Positions 1-10,458 of a stretch of 64,000 nt of DNA are shown piece by piece. The notes under the pieces are model-generated. The model saw only the letters and a list, made by a program, of their open reading frames with translations, was not told the origin of the DNA and did no database searches. Both the position numbers and the translations under genes were made by a program. This stretch comes from Woeseiaceae bacterium (lineage in GTDB: Bacteria; Pseudomonadota; Gammaproteobacteria; Steroidobacterales; Woeseiaceae), in NCBI GenBank assembly GCA_021773075.1, contig JAJFKT010000033.1:99162-163161 (forward strand). Reading direction: 5' to 3'. Position 1 is the first letter of the stretch. Each line of letters opens with the position of its first letter.

Positions 1-1
1 C

Positions 2-730
2 GTTCGCGGCACAGACCCTGAGCTCGCCGACGAGTACGTCGTCTATACCGCACACCTCGATCATCTTGGCGCAAGAGACGAAGATGACGGCGAGGATGCG
101 ATCGACAACGGCCTCTATGACAATGCAATGGGGGTTGCGCTGATGCTGGAAACCGCGCGGGTGATTGCCGCCGCGCCACCGAAGCGGTCCGTCATGTTTA
201 TTGCGCTTACGGCAGAAGAAAGCGGTTTGCTCGGGTCGGATTTTTTCGTCAACAACCCCACCGTTCCGGTTGATGCACTGGTTGCAAACATTAATCTCGA
301 TATGCCGTTGTTCTTATACCCGCTGGCTGATCTGGTTGCTTTTGGTTCGCAGCACTCTTCGCTTCAGGGGGTGGTTAAGGCATCCGCCCGACAGGAAGGG
401 TTTGAGCTTTCACCAGATCCGATGCCTGAAGAAAACCTGTTTATTCGCAGCGACCAGTATTCTTTTGTGCGCCAGGGCGTCCCCGCTATTTTCTTGGTTT
501 CCGGGTTCGCCTCCAGCGACGAGGAGGTGGACGGTGAAGCGCTGTTTCGCGATCACCTGAATAATCATTATCATGAGCCGAGTGACGACCTGAGTCGACC
601 CATTGACTGGCCGTCCGCGGTTCGGTTTGCGCGCGCGCACACGCGTATGGGCTTTATTGTCGCGAGTGCCCGCGAGCGGCCGAGCTGGAATGAAGGCGAC
701 TTCTTCGGCGAGCGCTTTGGCCGCCAGTAG
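2..730 (+). CDS. M28-family metallopeptidase, C-terminal part (5' end outside window)
   Basis: The reading frame is open from base 2, so the gene begins upstream of the window and only its last 242 codons are here. It carries the M28 (aminopeptidase Y/S-like) zinc-site pattern in order: a His-x-Asp-His loop (AHLDHLG), the NGLYDNAMGVA segment with a metal Asp, the catalytic Glu-Glu pair in ALTAEESGLLGSD, the metal Asp of NINLDMP and a C-terminal NHYHEPSDD His. In this family these residues hold two zinc ions and remove N-terminal residues or short peptides from proteins, usually outside the cytoplasm. The amino end is missing, so export cannot be judged. It ends just before a strong hairpin and converges with an M13 peptidase gene. 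Confidence 0.85.
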   Translation, partial: VRGTDPELADEYVVYTAHLDHLGARDEDDGEDAIDNGLYDNAMGVALMLETARVIAAAPPKRSVMFIALTAEESGLLGSDFFVNNPTVPVDALVANINLDMPLFLYPLADLVAFGSQHSSLQGVVKASARQEGFELSPDPMPEENLFIRSDQYSFVRQGVPAIFLVSGFASSDEEVDGEALFRDHLNNHYHEPSDDLSRPIDWPSAVRFARAHTRMGFIVASARERPSWNEGDFFGERFGRQ

Positions 731-732
731 TA

Positions 733-760
733 AAAAGGGCCCCTGAACGGGGCCCTTCGC
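733..760. terminator. Bidirectional intrinsic terminator between convergent peptidase genes
   Basis: A 9-bp G/C-rich stem (735-743 pairing with 749-757, five-base loop) is flanked by an A run on the left and a T-rich stretch on the right. It sits three bases after the M28 stop and shortly before the end of the convergent M13 gene, so it can serve both strands. Confidence 0.85.
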
Positions 761-782
761 TTGTTGCTAACAATGGTCGGTG

Positions 783-2834
783 CTACCAAATCTTGACCCG
801 CTCTTCGGGTGCCAGGTAAAGCGCATCATCCGGGCTCACGTCAAACGCTTTGTAGAAGGCCGGAACATTTCGTACCGAACCGTTCGCACGATACTTTGAC
901 GGCGAGTGTGGATCGGTTCCGATCTGCAGGCGCAATGTTTCGTCGCGGTATTTGCCGGCCCACACCTGGCCGAAACCAAGAAACACTCTCTGTGTCGCGG
1001 TAAACCCATCGATAACAGGCGGCTCTTCATCGCCGAGTGACATTTGGTAGGCAAGCAGTCCAATGCTGATGCCGCCGAGATCCCCGATGTTCTCACCCAG
1101 GGTGAATTCGCCATTTACATTCAGGTCGTCGAAAGGGGCAAAGGCGTTGTACTGTTCAACGAGCTTGCCGGTGCGCACTTTGAATTCTGCGAGATCTTCG
1201 TCGGTCCACCAGTTACGTGCCACGCCGTCACCATCAAATGTGCTGCCGGAGTCGTCGAAGCCGTGGCCGATTTCGTGACCGATAACCGCGCCAATGCCAC
1301 CGTAGTTCACGGCCTCCTCGGCTTCGAGATCAAAGAACGGTGGCTGCAGAATCGCGGCCGGGAAAACGATCTCGTTCAGAAGCGGGTTGTAGTAAGCGTT
1401 GACCGTCTGCGGCGTCATGCCCCACTCGGTTCGGTCGACGGGACCGTTGTGTCGATCCTTTTGGCGCTCATACTCTGCCAGTGACGCCCGCTCGACGTTT
1501 CCGAAGTAATCATCCGCTTCGATCTCGAGCGCCGAATAGTCGCGCCATTCGTCTGGGTAACCGATTTTCGGCGTGAACTTTGATAGCTTGTCTAGAGCCT
1601 GCAGCTTGGTTTCGTCAGACATCCAGTCAAGCTCTTTGATGCTTTTCTCATAAGCGTTTACGAGATTGCCAACGAGGGTGAGCATCCGCTCTTTCGCCTC
1701 AGGCGGGAAGTGCCGCTTCACGTATACCTTGCCAACAACCTCTCCAAGCATGCCGTTTACAGAGTTGACGCCACGGCGCCACATCGCGCGCTGCTCTTCG
1801 GTGCCGGACAGCGTCTTACCATAGAAGTCGAAGTTTTGATCATCGATGGCCGTTGTAAGTCGGTTGGTTGTGCTGTTGAGCGCGACCCATCGCAGGTATG
1901 TCTTCCAGGTGTCGATGTCCGTGTCCTGGATGATTCCATCCAGAGCCTTAACATAGTCTTCGGTCAGAAACGCCAGCTCGCTTAATTCAAGATCCTGCAG
2001 GCCGCCCGCTTCAAAATAGCGGTCCCAATTGAAATTAGGCATGACCTCAGTGAGTTCGTCGACAGGTATGGCCTTGAAGTTTGCTGCGAAATTACGGAAC
2101 TGCTCTTTCGTCATATTCTCGTTCGCGAGGCGCGTTTCGAGGGCCATAATCGATTCCGCAGCGTCCGCGCCGCCATCGACGTTCGCGAGGTCGAACATTG
2201 CTTCAATGTGAGCAACGTACTTGCTGCGAATCTCGTCAGCGCGCTCGCCGTCCTCGAAGTAGTATTCACGATCCGGCAAACCCAGACCGCTTTGGGACAC
2301 GACAACCGTATATCGAGTTGGATCCCTGAAGTCCTCAATCTGGCCAAAGGCCATCGGCGCGTCGATCCCGCGCTTCATTACGTCCCCGAAATAGGCAGCA
2401 AGATCATCGTGGTTCTGGATGGCCGTGATCTTTTCGAGCTCGGGCTGAAGCGGCTCCATACCGCGCGCGTCCCTGGTTTCCGTGTCCATAAAGGATTTAT
2501 ACAGATCGCCAACCTTTTGTTCGTCTGTCCCTTTCGCGAAGTCACCGGTTGCAGATTCTTCGATGATTAATTTCACGTTGTCCTGCGATGCGTCACGCAA
2601 GAGATCGAAAGCCCCAAAGCGGCCCTTGTCCGCGGGAATTTCCGCTTGCTCGACCCAGGTACCGTTAACGTATGAAAAGAAATCGTCGCCCGGTCGCACG
2701 GCCGTATTCATATTGGCGACCGTAATTCCCGAGCGCAGCTCTTTTGCTTGCGTTGCACCGGGTTGTTCGGCCTCTTGTTGTCCGCACGCAGTGATGAATA
2801 ACAGCGCAGCAGCGCTGGTGAGTATTTTGTTCAC
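783..2834 (-). CDS. M13-family (neprilysin/PepO-like) zinc endopeptidase, lipoprotein
   Basis: A 683-residue protein with the length and motifs of M13 peptidases, which cut oligopeptides at the amino side of hydrophobic residues. The zinc site is HEIGH at residues 520-524 with the third ligand in ENIGD at about 581-585, and NAYYNP, the substrate-binding motif of the family, lies upstream of it. The N-terminus is a lipoprotein signal ending in an ITAC lipobox, which predicts a membrane-anchored periplasmic enzyme. The family's usual C-terminal Cys-x-x-Trp appears as a terminal KIW without the Cys, as is common in bacterial members. It converges with an M28 peptidase across a shared terminator and is followed upstream by another small lipoprotein gene on the same strand. 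Confidence 0.93.
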   Translation of the reverse strand: MNKILTSAAALLFITACGQQEAEQPGATQAKELRSGITVANMNTAVRPGDDFFSYVNGTWVEQAEIPADKGRFGAFDLLRDASQDNVKLIIEESATGDFAKGTDEQKVGDLYKSFMDTETRDARGMEPLQPELEKITAIQNHDDLAAYFGDVMKRGIDAPMAFGQIEDFRDPTRYTVVVSQSGLGLPDREYYFEDGERADEIRSKYVAHIEAMFDLANVDGGADAAESIMALETRLANENMTKEQFRNFAANFKAIPVDELTEVMPNFNWDRYFEAGGLQDLELSELAFLTEDYVKALDGIIQDTDIDTWKTYLRWVALNSTTNRLTTAIDDQNFDFYGKTLSGTEEQRAMWRRGVNSVNGMLGEVVGKVYVKRHFPPEAKERMLTLVGNLVNAYEKSIKELDWMSDETKLQALDKLSKFTPKIGYPDEWRDYSALEIEADDYFGNVERASLAEYERQKDRHNGPVDRTEWGMTPQTVNAYYNPLLNEIVFPAAILQPPFFDLEAEEAVNYGGIGAVIGHEIGHGFDDSGSTFDGDGVARNWWTDEDLAEFKVRTGKLVEQYNAFAPFDDLNVNGEFTLGENIGDLGGISIGLLAYQMSLGDEEPPVIDGFTATQRVFLGFGQVWAGKYRDETLRLQIGTDPHSPSKYRANGSVRNVPAFYKAFDVSPDDALYLAPEERVKIW

Positions 2835-2854
2835 GTTCTTCCCCTTTTTTGCTT

Positions 2855-3274
2855 TTACTGTTCGGCTTTCTCGCCGAGATCTATGAGTTCTTTTGCCTGG
2901 CCGCTGGTTAATTCGTACAGGCGTTCGATGCGGCAGCCACGATAGGTGTCGAAACGTGCGCGTATGAGGTTCCTGTCATGCCGAATATCCGGCGTTATTT
3001 GTCGGTCATCGAGCTCTATGCAGCGGCGGTTGAACGAGGCCAAATAGGAGCTCTTCCTGTCGGAAAGTATGATGTGGCGATCCGTTATGACCTTGTGGTT
3101 TATTTCTCGCCGAGCTCGAATCATGTCGATACTCTGCAGTTGCGTGACCGTAATGAAGTCTTCTATCGCGTCGTTTTTGGCGACAGCTCCCAGCTCTTCC
3201 TGGGTGCCCGCACAGGCTGCAAGCAGTACGGCCAGGATGACAATTGAGTGCGCTTTCACGGGAAGATTCCTCAT
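2855..3274 (-). CDS. Small putative lipoprotein, DUF6491-like
   Basis: A 139-residue protein with a signal peptide ending in a clear lipobox (LLAAC, Cys at about residue 21), then a soluble domain of about 110 residues. The pattern of short beta segments, two conserved-looking cysteines in the second half and a final Cys-Arg-Ile-x-x-Leu segment recalls DUF6491 lipoproteins, which are frequent in proteobacteria and have no known function. That assignment is from memory of the pattern only. It lies 20 bases upstream of the M13 peptidase gene on the same strand and may be cotranscribed with it. No enzymatic motif is visible. Confidence 0.55.
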   Translation of the reverse strand: MRNLPVKAHSIVILAVLLAACAGTQEELGAVAKNDAIEDFITVTQLQSIDMIRARREINHKVITDRHIILSDRKSSYLASFNRRCIELDDRQITPDIRHDRNLIRARFDTYRGCRIERLYELTSGQAKELIDLGEKAEQ

Positions 3275-3420
3275 TAGTTTCTTTGATGCATTTCACGAAG
3301 AATTCGTTGCATTTATTTCGCACATATCGGGCGAATCATCGGGTGTTGGATACCTCGCGCTGCGCGCGAACGTGTCGCCATCGTGGTGCTAACTGGCGCG
3401 ATCGTCGTCGAAGCTTCTGG

Positions 3421-5868
<2,448 letters not shown>

Positions 5869-5952
5869 TCAAAACTTAACCGACGCATTGTAACAAAATA
5901 GGCCTCTCAGAGCCCCCTCAAAAGTTTCTTTTTTAAGGTATTTTGCGCCATT

Positions 5953-7050
5953 TCAATCGCCTTTATTTACCGGTTCGGAAATAACTTGATCGGCGGCTGT
6001 GACGGTTCCGTGTTCCACGTGGAACATCTTCGGGGCCTCTGGAAAAACCAGGGCCCTCGGGTCGAGGCTCGTAGCCACCACCTGGCACCCGAGCGCCGAG
6101 ACAGCCGTGATCAGGCGTCCGACCGAGTCACTATCCAGCTCCGCCGCCGGGTCATCAAGCAGCAACAGCAGTGGTTTCTCAAGCGCGGCCTGCGCCGTCT
6201 CGGTCGCCGCCAATATCATCGCACTTGCCAGCAACTTCTGCTGACCGCGCGACACCAACTTGCGCGCCTGGCGGTCATCGTAAACAACCCTCAAGTCAGC
6301 CCGGTGCGGGCCCGCCTGCGTAGAACCCATTTGCAGTTCGCGCTCGATGTTGTCATTCAGCGCCTCATCCAGGCCCTTTTCCTTTGGCCAGCCTCGCTGA
6401 TATGCAAACTCCAGCTCAGTCTCCAGCAAGGCCCGGCCGTGCTCCTGCAGGCTCGCCAGCGTCAGCTCAAGCACCGCTTTACGAGATTCATCCAACTTTT
6501 CGGCCAGGTCGGTAAACTCAGCATTCCAACTCCGAATGACGGCTTCGCCGGAGCGGGCTTTCAGCGCCGCGTTTCGTTGTTTCAGTGCCCGCCGGAAGCG
6601 ACGCCAGATCATCAGGTGGTCATGTTCCACGTGGAACGCGATCCAATCCAGGAAGCGCCGCCGTAATTCCGGCCCGCCGGCTATCAGATTATGTACCTCG
6701 GGATCGATGACCTGCAGCGGAAGGATCTCGGCGAGCGCCGCAGCCCCCGGCGAATCTTCCCCACCTATTCTCACCTCAAGTCCATCCTTGCTATTTCGAA
6801 CTCCGACACTGGTTCGCCCGTGCTCTCGCTCAAGCTCACCAAACAGCACGAAATCCCCCTCCCCGTGCCGCGTTAGCTGCGGAGTGCTTGCGCCGCGAAA
6901 CGACTTTCCACGTCCCAAATACGCCAACGCCTCCAGAAGACTCGTCTTCCCGGAGGCGTTCACACCACTGATCAAATTGAACCTTGGAGCAAGCTCCAAC
7001 TCGACCGATTCCAGACAACGAAAGTTGGTGGCCCGAAAAAGGCTGATCAT
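5953..7050 (-). CDS. recF: DNA replication and repair protein RecF
   Basis: An SMC-like ATPase that helps load RecA at single-strand gaps. From the chosen start (MISLFRATNFRCLES) it is 365 residues, the normal length. The Walker A motif GVNASGKT is at residues 29-36 and the Walker B/signature region LLLLLDDPAAELD is near the C-terminus. The frame stays open further upstream to 7095, but that would overlap the end of dnaN and add 15 unconserved residues, so 7050 is preferred; it begins 11 bases after the dnaN stop. The coding sequence holds two ParB-binding palindromes, at 6011-6026 and 6623-6638, both read as Phe-His-Val-Glu-His. Confidence 0.95.
   Translation of the reverse strand: MISLFRATNFRCLESVELELAPRFNLISGVNASGKTSLLEALAYLGRGKSFRGASTPQLTRHGEGDFVLFGELEREHGRTSVGVRNSKDGLEVRIGGEDSPGAAALAEILPLQVIDPEVHNLIAGGPELRRRFLDWIAFHVEHDHLMIWRRFRRALKQRNAALKARSGEAVIRSWNAEFTDLAEKLDESRKAVLELTLASLQEHGRALLETELEFAYQRGWPKEKGLDEALNDNIERELQMGSTQAGPHRADLRVVYDDRQARKLVSRGQQKLLASAMILAATETAQAALEKPLLLLLDDPAAELDSDSVGRLITAVSALGCQVVATSLDPRALVFPEAPKMFHVEHGTVTAADQVISEPVNKGD
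6011..6026. promoter_or_regulatory. parS centromere site 1 (perfect palindrome)
   Basis: TGTTCCACGTGGAACA is a perfect 16-bp palindrome and an exact match to the known gammaproteobacterial ParB-binding parS sequence. It lies inside recF, near the 3' end of that gene, about 31 kb from the parAB genes of the same window. Confidence 0.9.
6623..6638. promoter_or_regulatory. parS centromere site 2 (15 of 16 bases)
   Basis: TGTTCCACGTGGAACG differs from the perfect palindrome only at the last base. It is also inside recF, 612 bases from site 1 start to start, in the same reading phase and coding the same Phe-His-Val-Glu-His peptide. Confidence 0.85.
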
Positions 7051-7061
7051 CCTATCGCGCC

Positions 7062-8159
7062 CTATAGGCGCATTGGCATAACCACAAACGTGCAATCTTC
7101 GTTTCCAGGTTGCCTGATAAGACAGCTCGAGTTGCTATCCTGGACCGAAAGAGTGACATCGTCACCCTCGACAGCTCCAAGCGCGTCGAGCAAGTAATTT
7201 ACATTGAAACCAATCTCAATGTCTTCGCCAGCGTACTCGACGGCAAGCTCCTCTTCGGCCTCTTCCTGCTCCGGGTTATGCGCCTGCAAAACAACACCAC
7301 TATCCCGAATGACCAACCGAATGCCGCGATATTTCTCGTTTGAAAGAATCGCGGTCCTTTGCAAAGCGCTCTTAAATTCCGTCCGATCCGCCTTGAGCTC
7401 ATTCGGCGACTCTTTCGGAATCACGCGGTCATACTCCGGAAACCGACCATCAATGAGCTTCGAGGTAAATCGAATCCCATCCAGCTGTATTCGAATATGG
7501 TTCGAACCCAATTCAATATCGAGATCTCCCTCTCCTGTCATTAGGCGCTGCAGCTCCAGGACCCCCTTTCTCGGAACAATGACCTGCTGTTCATCAAGAT
7601 CATCACCTTCGAGATCCGCCTGGCACAACGACAAACGGTGGCCGTCCGTCGCGACAGCCCGCAAATGCTTACCGCCCGTTTCTAATAGCATGCCGTTCAG
7701 GTAATACCGAACATCCTGCTGTGCCATTGAAAAATGCGTTTTCTCGATGAGGCGCCCCAGGGACTCCTGGCTGACCGAAATAGTCTGGCCCGCCTTAATA
7801 TCCTCAACGACCGGAAACTCAGCTGCAGGTAAAGTCACCAAATTAAACTTGCTCCGTCCCGCTCGAACGCTCAGCTTCTCACCGCTTAGACTAACGTTAA
7901 CCTCCGACCCTTCCGGCAACGCCCGACAAATATCGAGGAGCTTTCGCCCGGAGACCGTAATCTCCCCATCGGACTCTGCCTCTACCTCTGCCTCTGCGAC
8001 CAACTCAACCTCAAGGTCCGTTGCGGTAACAGCGAGCCGACCATCTTTCGCGATGATCAAAACATTCGACAAAATCGGCATTGTTTGCCGTCTCTCTACA
8101 ACGCCAATAACGGCTTGCAGCGGTTTCAACAGCGCTTCCCGAGCTGCGGTAAACTTCAT
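7062..8159 (-). CDS. dnaN: DNA polymerase III beta subunit (sliding clamp)
   Basis: The ring-shaped clamp that tethers the replicative polymerase to DNA. The 365-residue product begins MKFTAAREALLKPLQ and shows the three-fold repeat structure of the family, with the usual VIGVVERRQTMPILSN segment near the N-terminus and the C-terminal FVVMPMRL tail. A GTG three codons upstream (8168) would also be in frame, but AGGTGG sits directly ahead of the ATG at 8159 and would be part of the coding sequence from the GTG, so the ATG is chosen. It lies between the presumed origin and recF, in the standard order. Confidence 0.97.
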   Translation of the reverse strand: MKFTAAREALLKPLQAVIGVVERRQTMPILSNVLIIAKDGRLAVTATDLEVELVAEAEVEAESDGEITVSGRKLLDICRALPEGSEVNVSLSGEKLSVRAGRSKFNLVTLPAAEFPVVEDIKAGQTISVSQESLGRLIEKTHFSMAQQDVRYYLNGMLLETGGKHLRAVATDGHRLSLCQADLEGDDLDEQQVIVPRKGVLELQRLMTGEGDLDIELGSNHIRIQLDGIRFTSKLIDGRFPEYDRVIPKESPNELKADRTEFKSALQRTAILSNEKYRGIRLVIRDSGVVLQAHNPEQEEAEEELAVEYAGEDIEIGFNVNYLLDALGAVEGDDVTLSVQDSNSSCLIRQPGNEDCTFVVMPMRL

Positions 8160-8170
8160 AGGTTCCACCT

Positions 8171-8212
8171 GTTAATAAATGTTGGAATTATATAAATTAC
8201 TGTTATTATTAA
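8171..8212. other. A/T-rich DNA unwinding element candidate
   Basis: A 42-base tract almost free of G and C lies between the dnaN ribosome-binding site and the first DnaA box. The minus strand reads TAATAATAACAGTAA at its box-proximal end, resembling DnaA-trio triplets. Confidence 0.55.
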
Positions 8213-8225
8213 GGGGCCTCTTGCC

Positions 8226-8234
8226 TGTGCATAA
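8226..8234 (-). promoter_or_regulatory. DnaA box (TTATGCACA on minus strand)
   Basis: A full match to the TTATNCACA consensus, placed 13 bases from the A/T-rich tract. Confidence 0.75.
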
Positions 8235-8323
8235 CTAATTAAAGCCCTTTTAAATCAAACGCTTATCAATCATTTTTCTGGCTAGCAAGTAACGCACGAC
8301 CTGCCTACCTTCCGTGGACAGTC

Positions 8324-8332
8324 TGTGGATAC
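8324..8332 (-). promoter_or_regulatory. Near-consensus DnaA box (GTATCCACA on minus strand)
   Basis: Differs from the high-affinity TTATCCACA box at one position, and lies in the same gap as two full matches. Confidence 0.5.
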
Positions 8333-8358
8333 TTTTATTTTTCAAGGTTCTCCACTGC

Positions 8359-8367
8359 TTATCCACA
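8359..8367 (+). promoter_or_regulatory. Perfect DnaA box touching the dnaA stop codon
   Basis: TTATCCACA, the highest-affinity DnaA box sequence, ends on the base just before the dnaA stop codon (8368-8370). Confidence 0.8.
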
Positions 8368-9705
8368 CTATCCTGTCAGAGTTCTCAACAGATTCAAATA
8401 GTCATCCGCGATGCGCTTATCGGACTCGCGCAAAGAGTCTATACGACGACAGCCGTGAAGGACGGTTGTGTGATCTCTTCCACCGAACGCATCTCCGATC
8501 TCCGGCAAGCTATGGTTCGTTAATTCTTTCGCAAGCGCCATCCCAAATTGTCTCGGTCTGGCAATAGAGCGAGTTCTTTTTTTCGACAACAAGTCGCCAA
8601 CACGAATCTTAAAATACTCCGCGACAGTTTTCTGAATGTTTTCAATAGAAACCAGCCTGTCTTGCAAGGCCAAAAGATCTCGTAGGGCCTCTTTTGCGAA
8701 ATCCAGGTCGATAACCCGGCCAGTAAACCGATAATTCGCGATAACGCGCCGCAACGCGCCTTCCAACTCACGGACGTTTGAACGAATCCGCTTTGCAATA
8801 AAAAACGCGACCTCTTCCGGCAACGCAACCCCGTCGGCAGCGGCCTTACTCATTAGGATCGCAACGGAGGTCTCGAGCTCAGGTGGTTCGATGGCTACAG
8901 TCAATCCCCAGCCAAACCGGGACTTAAGCCGCTCCTCAAGGCCATTAACCTCTTTCGGAAAACGATCACAAGTCAGAATGATCTGCCGCTGACCCTCAAG
9001 CAAAGCATTGAACGTATGAAAAAACTCCTCCTGAGAGCGCTCTTTGCCCGCAAAAAACTGGATGTCGTCGATCAGCAAGGCATCCAACGACCGATACGCC
9101 CGCTTGAACTCCGAAATCGTGTTGTGCTGCAAGCCCTTTACCATGTCGCCAACGAAGCGCTCGGAATGCACATAGCTGACTCGTGCGTCAGGGTTCGCCT
9201 TGACCATCGCGGCGCCGACCGCGTGCATCAAATGCGTTTTGCCAAGACCCACACCACCGTAAATAAAAAGTGGGTTGTAAGACAGACCGGGGTTCTCACC
9301 AACCTGAGTCGCGGCAGCCCGGGCAAGTTGATTGCTCTTACCTTCAACAAAGTTTTCGAATGTAAATGTCGGGTTCAGCCGAGAGGTGACTGGTGCGTGG
9401 CCGGCCACATTTATCGGCGACGCCCGCGGGCGTCCGACGCCCGGTTTCGGACTTTGTGGGCTGCGCGAGCCAACCTCCACGACCAACTCCGTTCCACCGC
9501 CATGCTCGTCGACCAGCTGAAGAATTCTCTGTATATGGTGCTGCTGCAACCAGTCAACCACAAACCTGTTCGGCGCAAGAAGGCGCAAGATGCTGCCATC
9601 ATCGACCGCCTGCAACGGTCGAATCCAGGTATTGAATTGCTGCTCGGGTAATTCCGCCTGCAGGACGCGAAGGCATTGATTCCAGAGCGTCGATTCAGCA
9701 GACAA
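8368..9705 (-). CDS. dnaA: Chromosomal replication initiator protein DnaA
   Basis: The AAA+ initiator that binds DnaA boxes and melts oriC. Domain I is at the N-terminus ([18 protein letters not shown]), the Walker A motif [13 protein letters not shown] and Walker [14 protein letters not shown] lie in domain III, and the C-terminal DNA-binding domain ends with the signature [17 protein letters not shown]. There is no ATG near the start. TTG codons at 9717 and 9705 are both possible. I prefer 9705 (445 residues) because GGGGAAG lies just ahead of it and a TATAAT hexamer on the same strand (9731-9726) would place the transcript start close to 9719. From 9717 the product would be 449 residues. 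Confidence 0.97.
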   Translation of the reverse strand: MSAESTLWNQCLRVLQAELPEQQFNTWIRPLQAVDDGSILRLLAPNRFVVDWLQQHHIQRILQLVDEHGGGTELVVEVGSRSPQSPKPGVGRPRASPINVAGHAPVTSRLNPTFTFENFVEGKSNQLARAAATQVGENPGLSYNPLFIYGGVGLGKTHLMHAVGAAMVKANPDARVSYVHSERFVGDMVKGLQHNTISEFKRAYRSLDALLIDDIQFFAGKERSQEEFFHTFNALLEGQRQIILTCDRFPKEVNGLEERLKSRFGWGLTVAIEPPELETSVAILMSKAAADGVALPEEVAFFIAKRIRSNVRELEGALRRVIANYRFTGRVIDLDFAKEALRDLLALQDRLVSIENIQKTVAEYFKIRVGDLLSKKRTRSIARPRQFGMALAKELTNHSLPEIGDAFGGRDHTTVLHGCRRIDSLRESDKRIADDYLNLLRTLTG

Positions 9706-9810
9706 GAACTTCCCCAAAAGCCCGAATTATAAGGCGGGCCGTGTCGTGTTATATAGAGATTACGAAGACCGGGCAGTCTATACTGAAAGACTAAGGTTTA
9801 CATCCGTCTA

Positions 9811-9839
9811 TTGACACTGTCTAGGCATCTGAGTACCCT
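9811..9839 (+). promoter_or_regulatory. Sigma70-type promoter for rpmH-rnpA-yidC
   Basis: TTGACA (9811-9816), a 17-base spacer and TACCCT (9834-9839) lie 57 bases ahead of the rpmH start. The -35 is consensus and the -10 is weaker but keeps the key first, second and last bases. Confidence 0.65.
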
Positions 9840-9896
9840 TGCCGACCTTCAGGAAAACCGGCCCGAAATTACGGGTTTTTGAACCAGGTATTAGTC

Positions 9897-10031
9897 ATGA
9901 AACGCACATTCCAGCCCAGCAAAATCAAACGCGCACGCACCCACGGTTTTCGTGCCCGTATGGCAACGAAAGCCGGGCGACTCGTTCTTAAACGCCGCCG
10001 TGCAAAAGGCCGCGCGCAGCTGACGCCGTAA
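9897..10031 (+). CDS. rpmH: 50S ribosomal protein L34
   Basis: A 44-residue, extremely basic protein beginning [19 protein letters not shown] and ending [10 protein letters not shown], a full-length match to bacterial L34, a small structural protein of the large subunit. The body [18 protein letters not shown] is the typical conserved core. It is the first gene to the right of dnaA, read away from it, and is directly followed by rnpA. A promoter-like TTGACA/TACCCT pair is seen upstream at 9811-9839. Confidence 0.97.
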   Translation: MKRTFQPSKIKRARTHGFRARMATKAGRLVLKRRRAKGRAQLTP

Positions 10032-10140
10032 CGCCAACGCGACCGTCACGACGACGAATTTAAAAACAGGATTAACCAGCAGCAAGAGTTCCCGGTTCCA
10101 AAAAACGAACCGCTTACTTGACGCCGCCGCTTTCGGCCGC

Positions 10141-10455
10141 GTGTTCAAAAAAGCCAAACGTAGCCGCGATAAATTATTTACAGTACTGTGCCGCGACAAC
10201 AACGACGAGGCGGCTCGGCTCGGCCTTGCCATTTCAAAAAAACACTGTCGCAAGGCAAGCACACGAAATCGTATTAAGAGGGTGATTCGAGAATCGTTTC
10301 GGCAAAATCAGGACTTAATCGGGGGGCTCGACATCGTCGTGTTGAATCAACCCGCTGCAGCGCTGGCAAGAAATGAAGAAATGAAAGCGAGCCTCGAACG
10401 ACACTGGCAAACGTGTTCCGCCAACAAACGCAGTAAAACAACGCAGGATAGTTAA
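10141..10455 (+). CDS. rnpA: Ribonuclease P protein component (start unclear)
   Basis: The basic protein cofactor of RNase P, which matures tRNA 5' ends. The family signature is seen as RNRIKRVIRESFR with the preceding ISKKHCRKASTRN. The coordinates begin at the only standard start in frame, a GTG, which gives 104 residues. However, the same frame is open back to 10024 and codes RFQKTNRLLDAAAFGR just upstream, which lines up with the conserved N-terminus of the family (E. coli FPRELRLL). So the real protein probably starts near 10070-10090, where there is no ATG, GTG, TTG or CTG in frame. Either an unusual start codon or a one-base error in the A run at 10100-10105 would explain this. The stop is three bases before yidC. 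Confidence 0.85.
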   Translation: MFKKAKRSRDKLFTVLCRDNNDEAARLGLAISKKHCRKASTRNRIKRVIRESFRQNQDLIGGLDIVVLNQPAAALARNEEMKASLERHWQTCSANKRSKTTQDS

Positions 10456-10458
10456 CGG

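Larger units (their letters stand above)
8160..8367. other. oriC: Probable replication origin (oriC), dnaN-dnaA gap
   Basis: The 208-base gap between dnaN and dnaA contains three DnaA-box-like 9-mers (8226-8234, 8324-8332, 8359-8367) and a strongly A/T-rich tract at 8171-8212. Read on the minus strand, one box is followed by a short G/C-rich stretch and then TAA-type triplets, the order reported for basal unwinding elements in other bacteria. The equivalent gap on the other side of dnaA (9718-9896) has no box matching TTATNCACA. Because dnaA lies to the right of this gap but on the minus strand, it would be read toward the origin. Confidence 0.75.

Noticed and set aside
5986..6666. 226-residue plus-strand open frame across recF
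   Set aside because: It is the antisense shadow of recF, rich in Arg, Gln and Leu with no family motif.
9016..9651. 211-residue plus-strand frame
   Set aside because: Shadow of dnaA.
9718..9896. Alternative oriC in the dnaA-rpmH gap
   Set aside because: No TTATNCACA box was found and the gap is not notably A/T-rich.
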